A DNA stretch of 64,000 nucleotides from Sabellastarte sp. h YS-2021. Lineage: Eukaryota > Annelida > Polychaeta > Sabellida > Sabellidae. Below, piece after piece: positions 10,263 through 22,200 of the stretch. The translations under genes were made by a program, and so were the position numbers. Position 1 is the first letter of the stretch; each line of letters opens with the position of its first letter. Location of the stretch: positions 108,361,793-108,425,792 of the forward strand of contig OZ024929.1 of NCBI GenBank assembly GCA_964017235.1, in the 5' to 3' direction. The notes beneath the pieces were generated by a model. It ran no database searches. It saw only the letters and a list, made by a program, of their open reading frames with translations, and was not told the origin of the DNA.

Positions 10263-13200
10263 GTGAGTATTAGTTTAATGTGCCACTGTCTTCTTTTTGG
10301 TGCTACTTTGTTCTGAACCTATGACGAAAATAATATTCTATTTATTCATTAATATATACAAAAATATGACCATCCTTTTATTCATTAATGCTTAATATAT
10401 TTAATTGATATGGTTGTTAATTTTTAAATTGATTTTTAAATTGATTTTTAAATTGATTCCAGTGTAAAAGTTCTTCAGCAACTACTATTGTTCTTCAGCT
10501 GTACAAGTACAAATTATATGAAAACACTTTTCTGTAAGTGTATTTGTAGTTTGTACATTTTAAAACTTACTCAAAATATCTATGTCTGACACCATAATGT
10601 ATTTAGTCTATCAAAGTAAAATATAGTCTAAAATGACTAGATTATACTATATAGATTAGGTTATGTTGAGTGCATGTACTCTGTATGAATAAACTAAAAT
10701 ACTTTTTCAGAAGGTGGAACTAAATTGTGAAGACATTTCGACATTGTAGTTAATCATTTAGAGATATTGCAAGTCGGATATGGGAAATATGTAAATTAAT
10801 GTTGATGTTTAAGCTCCCTTGATTTCAAGATCGGCAATTTCAAAATATTGTTTTACGTAAAACTTATAATTAAGCGTCCCGCAAGGGATGCTTGTTTGTG
10901 TATGGGAGAGCTTCCGGCTCCGCCGGCTCCGCATTTTGTTTTCCTTATAACTCTGTAACCGTTAGGCGGATTCTTTTCAAATTTGGCAGGTTTAGGCAGT
11001 AGCCTTGGGGAATTTTTTTGAATATGCTGCAGTGACATTTCAACCAATCAGAGAGGTCACATGACCAAAAATGTCTTTTTTCGATGGGGAAGCTTTTCCG
11101 GATGATAACTTGAAAGGAATTTTATCAATTCACCTGAAACTTGGCAAATACATTCATTCTATTAAAATCTGGAAATCATTAGATTTTGGCATTGATTGGT
11201 CAAGAAATGGCCGAGTAATTAATGATTAATTAATCATTACGAATTTTCCAAATAAGGAAAACACAAAAATGCTTATATCTCGAAAACCGTGCTAGATAGA
11301 GCGATTTCGACGAAATTTTTGACCCGCAGGGTATCTCTGCGGAGTAGTTATCCCAATTTTCAAAAAATTTTTGTCTCGCCCAAAATGGCGGCCATTTTGA
11401 ATTTTCGAAATTTTCGCAAAAATTGCAAAACACAAAAATGCTTATATCTCAAAAACCGTGCTAGATAGAGTAATTTCGACAAAATTTTTGATGTGCAGGA
11501 TATCTCTGCGGAGTACTTTTCCCAATTTTCAAAAAAATTTTGTCTCGCCAAAAATGGCGGCCATTTTGAATTTTCGAAATTTTCGCAAAAATTGCAAAAC
11601 ACAAAAATGCTTATATCTCGAAAACCCTGCTAGATAGAGCGATTTCGATGAAATTTTTGACCCACAGGGTATCTCTGCAGAGTAGTTATCCCAATTTTGA
11701 AAAAATTTTTCTCTCGCCAAAAATGGCGGCCATTTTGAATTTTCGAATTTTTCGCAAAAATTGCAAAACATAAAAATGCTTATATCTCGAAAACCCTGCT
11801 AGATAGAGCGATTTCGACAAACTTTTTGACCCACAGGGTATATCTGCAGAGTAGCCATGCCAATTTTCAAAAAAATTTTGTCTCGCCAAAAATGGCGGCC
11901 ATTTTGAATTTTCGAATTTTTCGCAAAATTGCAAAACACAAAAATGCTTATATCTCGAAAACCGTGCTAGATAGAGCGATTTCGACGAAATTTTTGACCC
12001 ACTGGGTATCTCTGCAGAGTAGCCATGCCAATTTTCAAAAAAATTTTGTCTTGCCAAAAATGGCGGCCATTTTGAATTTTCGAATTTTTGCGCAAAAATT
12101 GCAAAACACAAAAATGCTAATATTTCGAAAACCGTGCTACATAGAGCGATTTCGACGAAATTTTTTATCTTCAGGGTATCTCTGCAGAGCGGCTATCCCA
12201 AAGAGCTTTCACTTGGTGAAGTTTCAGACCCATAGCTAATTGCTCACCTACTCAAAAAGAGTAAATGCAAATTACCTCTAAAAGTATTGCAGATGGCCAA
12301 TTTTTCTCAAATAACTCATTCACCTACTTTTGGAAGAGCTTTCACATGGTGAAGTTTCAGACCCATAGCCAATTACTCACCTACTCAAAATGAGTAAATG
12401 CGAATTATCTCTAAAAATATTGCAGATAGCCAATTTTTCTCAAATAACTCATTCACCTACTTTTGGGAGAGCTTTCACATGGTGAAGTTTCAGACCCATA
12501 GCTAATTATTTACCTACTCAAAATGAGTAAATGCTAATTATCTCTAAAAGTATTGCGGATACCCAATTTTTATCAAATAACTCATATCTACTTGTGGGAG
12601 AGCTTTCACATGGTGAAGTTTCAGACCCATAGCTAATTACTCACCTACTCAAAATGAGTAAATGCGAATTATCTGTAAAAGTATTGCAGATAGCCAATTT
12701 TTCTCAAATAACTCATTCACCTACTTTTGGGAGAGCTTTCACTTGGTGAAGTTTCAGACCCATAGCTAATTACTCACCTACTCAAAATGAGTAAATGCGA
12801 ATTATCTCTAAAAGTATTGCAGATAGCCAATTTTTCTCAAATAACTCATTCACCTACTTTTGGGAGAGCTTTCACTCTGTGAAGTTTCAGACCCATAGCT
12901 AATTACTCACCTACTCAAAATGAGTAAATGCGAATTATCTCTAAAAGTATTGCAGATAGCCAATTTTTCTCAAATAACTCATTCACCTACTTTTGGGAGA
13001 GCTTTCACTTGGTGAAGTTTCAGACCCATAGCTAATTACTCACCTACAGAAAATGAGTAAATGTGAATTATCTCTAAAAGTATTGCAGATAGCCAATTTT
13101 TCTCAAATAACTCATTCACCTACTTTTGGGAGAGCTTTCACTTGGTGAAGTTTCAGACCCATAGCTAATTACTCACCTACTCGAAATGAGTAAATGCGAA

Positions 13201-16200
13201 TTATCTCTAAAAGTATTGCAGATAGCCAATTTTTCTCAAATAACTCATTCACCTACTTTTGGGAGAGCTTTCACTTGTTGAAGTTTCAGACCCATAGCTA
13301 ATTACTCACCTACTCAAAATGAGTAAATGCGAATTATCTCTAAAAGTATTGCAGATAGCCAGTTTTTCTCAAATTAATCATTCACCTACTTTTGGGAGAG
13401 CTTTCACTTGGTGAAGTTTCAGACCCATAGCTAATTACTCACCTACTCAAAATGAGTTAATGCGAATTATCTCTAAAAGTATTGCAGATAGCCAATTTTT
13501 CTCAAATAACTCATTCACCTACTTTTGGGAGAGCTTTCACTTGGTGAAGTTTCAGACCCATAGGTAATTACTCACCTACTCAAAATGAGTAAATGCGAAT
13601 TATCTGTAAAAGTATTGCAGATAGCCAATTTTTCTCAAATAACTCATTCACCTACTTTTGGGAGAGCTTTCACTTGGTGAAGTTTCAGACCCATAGCTAA
13701 TTACTCACCTACTCAAAATGAGTAAATGCGAATTATCTCTAAAAGTATTGCAGATAGCCAATTTTTCTCAAATAACTCATTCACCTACTTTTGGGAGAGC
13801 TTTCACTTGGTGAAGTTTCAGACCCATAGCTAATTACTCACCTACTCAAAATGAGTAAATGCGAATTATCTCTAAAAGTATTGCAGATAGCCAGTTTTTC
13901 TCAAATTAATCATTCACCTACTTTTGGGAGAGCTTTCACTTGGTGAAGTTTCAGACCCATAGCTAATTACTCACCTACTCAAAATGAGTAAATGCGAATT
14001 ATCTCTAAAAGTATTGCAGATAGCCAATTTTTCTCAAATTAATCATTCACCTACTTTTGGGAGAGCTTTCACTTGGTGAAGTTTCAGACCCATAGCTAAT
14101 TACTCACCTACTCAAAATGAGTAAATGCGAATTATCTCTAAAAGTATTGCAGATAGCCAATTTTTCTCAAATAACTCATTCACCTACTTTTGGGAGAGCT
14201 TTCACTTGGTGAAGTTTCAGACCCATAGCTAATTACTCACCTACTCAAAATGAGTAAATGCGAATTATCTCTAAAAGTATTGCAGATAGCCAATTTTTCT
14301 CAAATAACTCATTCACCTACTTTTGGGAGAGCTTTCACTCTGTGAAGTTTCAGACCCATAGCTAATTACTCACCTACTCAAAATGAGTAAATGCGAATTA
14401 TCTCTAAAAGTATTGCAGATAGCCAATTTTTCTCAAATAACTCATTCACCTACTTTTGGGAGAGCTTTCACTTGGTGAAGTTTCAGACCCATAGCTAATT
14501 ACTCACCTACTGAAAATGAGTAAATGTGAATTATCTCTAAAAGTATTGCAGATAGCCAATTTTTCTCAAATAACTCATTCACCTACTTTTGGGAGAGCTT
14601 TCACTTGGTGAAGTTTCAGACCCATAGCTAATTACTCACCTACTCGAAATGAGTAAATGCGAATTATCTCTAAAAGTATTGCAGATAGCCAATTTTTCTC
14701 AAATAACTCATTCACCTACTTTTGGGAGAGCTTTCACTTGTTGAAGTTTCAGACCCATAGCTAATTACTCACCTACTCAAAATGAGTAAATGCGAATTAT
14801 CTCTAAAAGTATTGCAGATAGCCAGTTTTTCTCAAATTAATCATTCACCTACTTTTGGGAGAGCTTTCACTTGGTGAAGTTTCAGACCCATAGCTAATTA
14901 CTCACCTACTCAAAATGAGTTAATGCGAATTATCTCTAAAAGTATTGCAGATAGCCAATTTTTCTCGAATAACTCATTCACCTACTTTTGGGAGAGCTTT
15001 CACTTGGTGAAGTTTCAGACCCATAGGTAATTACTCACCTACTCAAAATGAGTAAATGCGAATTATCTGTAAAAGTATTGCAGATAGCCAATTTTTCTCA
15101 AATAACTCATTCACCTACTTTTGGGAGAGCTTTCACTTGGTGAAGTTTCAGACCCATAGCTAATTACTCACCTACTCAAAATGAGTAAATGCGAATTATC
15201 TCTAAAAGTATTGCAGATAGCCAATTTTTCTCAAATAACTCATTCACCTACTTTTGGGAGAGCTTTCACTTGGTGAAGTTTCAGACCCATAGCTAATTAC
15301 TCACCTACTCAAAATGAGTAAATGCGAATTATCTCTAAAAGTATTGCAGATAGCCAGTTTTTCTCAAATTAATCATTCACCTACTTTTGGGAGAGCTTTC
15401 ACTTGGTGAAGTTTCAGACCCATAGCTAATTACTCACCTACTCAAAATGAGTAAATGCGAATTATCTCTAAAAGTATTGCAGATAGCCAATTTTTCTCAA
15501 ATTAATCATTCACCTACTTTTGGGAGAGCTTTCACTTGGTGAAGTTTCAGACCCATAGCTAATTACTCACCTACTCAAAATGAGTAAATGCGAATTATCT
15601 CTAAAAGTATTGCAGATAGCCAATTTTTCTCAAATTAATCATTCACCTACTTTTGGGAGAGCTTTCACTTGGTGAAGTTTCAGACCCATAGCTAATTACT
15701 CGTCTACTCAAAATGAGTAAATGCGAATTATCTCTAAAAGTATTGCAGATAGCCAATTTTTCTCAAATAACTCATTCACCTACTTTTGGGAGAGCTTTCA
15801 CTTGGTGAAGTTTCAGACCCATAGCAAATTACTCACCTACTCAAAATGAATAAATGCGAATTATCTCTAAAAGTATTGCAGATAGCCAATTTTTCTCAAA
15901 TAACTCATTCACCTACTTTTGGCAGAGCTTTCACTTGGTGAAGTTTCAGACCCATAGCTAATTATTCACCTACTCAAAATGAGTAAATGTGAATTATCTC
16001 TAAAAGTATTGCAGATAGCCAATTTTTCTCAAATAACTCATTCACCTACTTTCGGGAGAGCTTTCGCTCTGTGAAGTTTCAGACCCATAGCTATTTATTC
16101 ACCTACTCAAAATGAGTAAATGCTAATTATCTGTAAAAGTATTGCGGATACCCAATTTTTATCAAATACTCATTCATCTACTTGTGGGAGAGCTTTCACT

Positions 16201-19200
16201 CTGTGAAGTTTCAGACCCATAGCTAATTACTCGCCTACTCAAAATGAGTAAATGCGAATTATCTCTAAAAGTATTGCAGATAGCCAATTTTTCTCAAATA
16301 ACTCATTCACCTACTTTTGGGAGAGCTTTCACTTGGTGAAGTTTCAGACCCATAGATAATTATTCACCTACTCAAAATGAGTAAATGTGAATTATCTCGT
16401 AATAGTATTGCAGATAGCCAATTTTTCTCAAATAACTCATTCACCTACTTTTGGAAGACCTTTCACACACGAAAATGAAAAATTGTGAATATCTCGGAAA
16501 AGCTATTTCTTCTGCTTTAATGCTCGGCGGGAGATACACACCACGGCAGTGGTCTTGACAAAAATTTTTGTCTCCCCACAAATGGTGGCCATTTTGAATT
16601 TTCAAAGTTTTTGCAAAACACAAAAATGCTTATATCTCGAAAACCGTGCTATATGGAGTGAACTCAACAAAATTTTGGACCTGCTGGGTATCTCTGCAGA
16701 GTAGCCATGCCAATTTTCAAAATATTTTTGTCTCGCCAAATATAGCGGACATTTTTAATTATATCCCCAGACGAAAGTCGGGGATATATTGGATTCAGGT
16801 CCGTCGCGCCGCCGCCGCCGCCGCCGCCGCCGTAGAAATTTCCTTGTGGACGCGATAACTCAAAAACAAATTAATATTTTTTTTTCAAACTTGGTACACA
16901 TGTTAAGGGTGCCCAAAGGAAGATCCCTATTTTAAGGTGACCTTAAACTCCCAGTAAAAAAGAACTTATGGCCACCTTAAGGTCAGAAATTGCACTTTTG
17001 GCCACTTAGAGCCCTGTAGGTCACAAACTATGATGCTCAGCTGGCTGAAATTTTACCTGACAACACATTAATATGTTCTTAGTACATGTGCCAAAAATCA
17101 TGACTTTAAGTTGAGGAGAAAATTGTGTTTGAGGCCCATAAATACCCCCACTTAGGGATTTTTTGCTATACTTTTCACATATTTTGCCCTATAATTTGGA
17201 AGTGATAATTCTGATGAGTCTCAAACTGCGCTAGGTATAACTTTGATATGTAATCCTTGTCTGTAGAAAATTTTAGGGCTGTAGGTTTACCCAAAGGGGT
17301 CGACTTAAGGTCTCAAAAGTGCCCACAGAGACCCAATTTATGCACTTTTTGCCACTTTCAAGCACTGTAGCTTTCAAACTATGTCTCTCATCTAAGTTAA
17401 ATATCATCTGGGAATATATCTATGTGTTTTCTTATATGTGCCCCAACATTTAGGCCTTTAATAGACAGTTAACCTGTGTATCAGGACCATAAACACCCAC
17501 CCGAGTGACCCTTATAAGACATTTTTCACATCTTTTTCCCTGTAACTTGGAAATGGTAAGTCTGAGAAGTTTCAAACTGTATTAGATATATATTCTGTGT
17601 GTAATCTTAGTATGTAACAGATTTTAAGTCTGAAGCTTTAATTTTGAAGGTCAAATTGAGGTCTCTAAAAGGCTCCCAAAGACCCAATATTTGGACTTTT
17701 TGCTACTTTTAAGCCCTGTGACTGTCAAACTATGTGACTGATAGAGCTCAAATCTTATCTGAGAAGATATTAGTATGTTATTTTTATATGTGCCAAAAAT
17801 TAAGGCTTTAAGAAGACATTTAACCTGTGTATGAGGACCATAAATCCCCACCCGAGTGACCATTTTTAGACATTTTTCACATATTTTGCCCTGTAACTTG
17901 GAAATGGTAAGTCTAAGAAGTTTCAAACTGTATTAGATGCATATTCTATGTGTAATCTTAGTATGTGACAAATTTTAAGTCTGAAGCTTTAATTTGAAGG
18001 CCACATTTAGGTCTCTAGAAGGCCCCATAAAGACCCAGTATTTGGACTTTTTGCCAATTTTAAGGCCTGTGACTGTTAAACTATGTGACTGATAGAGCTG
18101 AAATCTCATCTGGGAATACATTATTATGTTCTTTTTACATGTGCCAAAAATCAAGGCTTCAAGTAGACATTTAACCTGTGTATGAGGACCTTAAACACCC
18201 ACCTGAGTGACCCTTTTAAGACATTTTTCACATATTTTGCTCTGTAACTTGGAAATGGTAAGTCTGAGAAGTTTCAAACTTTATTAGATACATATTCTAT
18301 GTGTAATCTTAGTATGTAACAAATTTTAAGTCTGAAGCTTTAATTTGAAAGCCACATCGAGATCTCTAAAAGGCCCACAATGACCCAATATTTGGACTTT
18401 TTACCACCTTTAAGCCCTGTAACTGTTAAACTATGTGATTGATGGAGCTGAAATCCCATCTGGGAATGCATTATTATGTCCTTTTTACATATGCCGAAAA
18501 TCAAGGTTTTTAGTAGACATTTAACCTGTGTATGAGGGCCATAGACACTCGCCCAAGTGCCTTTTTTGACATTTTTTCCGTATTTTGCCCTGTTATTTGG
18601 AAATGCTTAGTGTGACAAGTCTTAAACTGTATTATATATAATTTTTGTTTGTTATGTATGTCCCCCAAAAAGTTTCAGATCTGTAGTTTAATTGCTAAGG
18701 TCTCTTTAACAATTGTAAAATGCCCACAGAAACCCAATTTATGGATATTATGCCACTTTAAAGCCCAGTAACTGTCAAACTATGTGGGTTATAGAGCTGA
18801 AATCTTTGAATTTTTAAAAGGAAATGCCTGTCTATTTAAATTTTGAATATTAATAATGTTATGGCTATCTTAGTCTTTTAAGAACTTATTTTTGTGTGTT
18901 ATACCTCTGCTTGCTGAGTTTTTCACTTTTTAAAATGAAACTGGTTAAACATATTCAAGTAGACAAAATGGACACTTTAAGTGAGCTTTAAGTCCCAATA
19001 TTAATGAAATTATATCCTTATGTAGTAAAACTAGGGGATTTTTAACCCTCAACTAGCCCAGTTTTATTCAACTTGCCTCAGTTAATTTTGGCACAGCTCC
19101 TACAGTTATGAACTCATTTCAGTTGATAATCACATACTTAAAATTCTCAATTCTTTTTGTATTTGAGTACCCCTTTTATATAGATTGTTTGTTTACCATT

Positions 19201-22200
19201 TATGCTCAACCCACATCCCCCACCCGGATTCCCCCCACCCACCTCTGGGACCTCCAGCTATATTGAGTGACACTAAATAAACAAAGGTATTTAATGATAT
19301 CAGATGAGAAACAAAGAACTCAATGGGGTTGCAGATCTTGTGTAATAGTGAGAGAGGTGTGGAGAAGGGGAGAGGGGTGGGGGTGGGAGGTGGTGGGCTT
19401 CATTACATATAACACAAAGGGGAGTCAGAACTGAGATTGTGTCACATATTTAGGTTGCATATATATGGACCACATATATAGGTATAGAGGAAATGAATAA
19501 CTGAAAACAATTTGCAAATTCTAAAAATAATATAATAAAATAATAATATAAATAATTTTTTTTTAAATAATATTTTATTTGTGAACAAATATAGAAACAG
19601 ATATGCGCTTTTGGGATTATGAATTTTAGAATGGACATTGAATCATCAATCATTTAAATACTTTGAAGGAAGATTGAAAAATATGATGAGTTGAGTTAAA
19701 AATAATATTTTATTTGTCAACAAATATAGAAACAGATATGCTCTTTTGGGATTATTATTTTAGAATGGACATTCAATCATCAATCATTTAAATACTTTGA
19801 AAATAGGTTTAGAGTTATCATTGCAGGAAGATTGAAAATATAATTTGAGTTATGTATTCGGCGTCTGGGGATACACCATCTTCCTTGGGGAGATATAAAC
19901 AGAGTAGATTGATGTGCTGAAGTTCATATAATAATGGGTAATTATGTTTTAAAAAATTCCCGATCAAAACCTGTGGCGTGAGTGATGACCTGTCTGGGGA
20001 TATGTTGGCGCCGAGTTGGCCCAATCTAGTTTTTTTATTTTTTGCAAAACACAAAAATGCTTATATCTTGAAAACCGTGCTAGATAGAGCAGACTGCGCT
20101 GACTTTGGTTGCCACAACAGTATAAGGCTAGAAACAAAGCATTTTCTTAATACTTTAGCACTCACCTTTATATCCTTTTCGGGACGCTTTGTTTTTGCTA
20201 TGCAAAAACATTCTCTTTTTTTTTTGCGAGCGATCCTCTAGTTCAATTCGTTTAAGAATGATAATTTATGAAATGTATAAGCTCTCATAGCAATGTCATC
20301 TTAAATGTATAAGTTACAAATAAATAACTTAATAAATTATACAAACCAACAGCATTTTTGGGTACATCCAGTTTTTAATCAGTGACTGGAATGTAACATA
20401 TGGTATCACATGAAATGATGTTTTATTATCAGTTAATATGCAAACCTAAATTAGTGTGTCATATCAATATTGAAATTATATTTAAAATATTTATAATCTT
20501 TGCCCAACAGATGTGAAAATTGTTTGCAAATTAACTGAAAGAGAAAGAGTGAAATAAAGAGAAAGTGTACAATATTACCAAAACTCCGCCGCCCCCCCCC
20601 CCCAAAAAAAAAAAAAAAAAAAAAAAAAGGTTTGACAGAATCTTTAGCCGAGTAGAATATTAAAAATGTGCAGATAAGAGTTTGAACATATACTTAAAGA
20701 CTATAAAAATAGGCTAATCAGATATGCTAAAGAACTACAAAATAAGATAACTTACATTGTATCATTGAATGCATTCAATATTTTGTTTATTTCCAGTTGT
20801 TTTATTGTAATAGAACAACATACAGTATAATAGTGTACACATTTGTGGATCCTTTAGGATCCCGAGGAGCCTCTCAAACAACCAGTCAGAACGGAGAATT
20901 GACAGATAGCAAAACAAAGGATTCTGCTGCCACAGTGACCATCGGTTCTGCCTCTGATGTGTCTGTTGCCCCAGGCATGGCTCGTATGACATTCACCAGT
21001 GGCAAGCAGGCGATATCTGGATTTACTCCAGAAAAAGACAAGAACAGATCTGAAGCAGGGGGTGGGGAGGAGGGAGTACAGCAGATAACTAAAGTAAAGA
21101 AAAACCTCAGACTGCAAATAGACACTCCTCCCACTACACCCAGTAAGGAGGAACTCAATAAAGCAGCCGGAAAAAAGTTGGACATTGACAAACCAATTGC
21201 AAGAAATGCTAGTTCGTCAGATCTAGGAGCAATAGGAAAATCAGCCAAGTGAGTTTATTTGTCTGAAATTAGAACAAAAATATTGGTCAATAAATAAGTT
21301 AATTGAAAAATTGCATGTTTATCCTGTACTAGTAAAGTATGGAAAGCGATAACATGCTGTGTAAGAGTCTGAAGTGTTAACTTCTCATAACAAGAATGTT
21401 TGTAAATCTCTTAAGTCACCGGTATGAAAAAAAAACTTGCTGGAAGTAGCATAAATTTTATTTATTATATTTACAATGTTTTTTACTTAAAATAGAATCT
21501 GAGTATGTTTTTAATGTATTATATCTTTCTTTCTGCATCTAAATATTGAAAATATCTATCGATATATATCATGTATATTTGTATACAATTGTGTATCTTG
21601 CAGTCACATCTGGTAAAATATTTTAGTAAGTGAAAGTATTTGATATACATTATGTAGCTGTGGTTATGCTTATTGAAGAACACATATATTGCAATGCTGA
21701 GTAGCAATGTAGATTCCTGATGTGAATTTCAATATATTATATCTGTTTATAGGCTGAAGCTGGATAAAGATGCATTGCATGAGGAATTTGAGAAGAGGAA
21801 AAATACTGGGAAGGAACACATAAACTTAGTTGTTATTGGTATGTTTGGTTCTTTTAAAACTAAACTTGCAGCATTATTGAATCAGAGCTCAGTGTTAACC
21901 TTATCAATTTCAAACCCAAATTCTTAAAAGTAAACTTGCAGCATTATTGAATCAGAGTTCAGTGTTAACCTTATCAATTTCAAACCCAAATTCTATATCT
22001 GTCATTAAAAAAAAATAATTTTCTGAAATGATGAAAGCGTGTGTGCCTTTGTTGTGGGAATTTTATGTCAAACAGGTTCAGCCAAACAAGCGTTTAGCCT
22101 TCACAGAACAAGAAATGTAAAATTTGCTACAATATTTGAAATTACTAGACACTAAACACTAGAGGTACCCTTAAAAAGTATGACAAAATAAATCAAAATT

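Larger units (their letters stand above)
10870..20241 (+). mobile_element. 9.4-kb composite HINE-like element (family 5) in an HBS1L intron
   Basis: 5' end: TT then AAGCGTCCC-GCAA-GGGATGCTT (hairpin with one wobble), followed by CCGGCTCCGCCGGCTCCGC and a CTTATAACTCTGTAACCGTT / CAAATTTGGCA segment. 3' end: inverted GGGACGCTT (20181-20189), hairpin TTTTTGC-TAT-GCAAAAA, and CTAG at 20238-20241 before TT. The interior holds satB (11.26-12.20 kb, 16.56-16.76 kb, 20.04-20.10 kb), a satC block (12.20-16.56 kb) and the second 3.27-kb element. It occupies most of the intron between exons A and B. Confidence 0.7.

Noticed and set aside
12201..16465. CRISPR-like regular repeat array
   Set aside because: The repeats are contiguous 133-bp monomers without unique spacers, in an intron-bearing animal genome; it is a satellite.
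20797..20857. Use of the acceptor at 20796 for HBS1L exon B
   Set aside because: Joined to exon A it gives an immediate stop; the 20857 acceptor restores frame and a plausible peptide. It could still serve another isoform.
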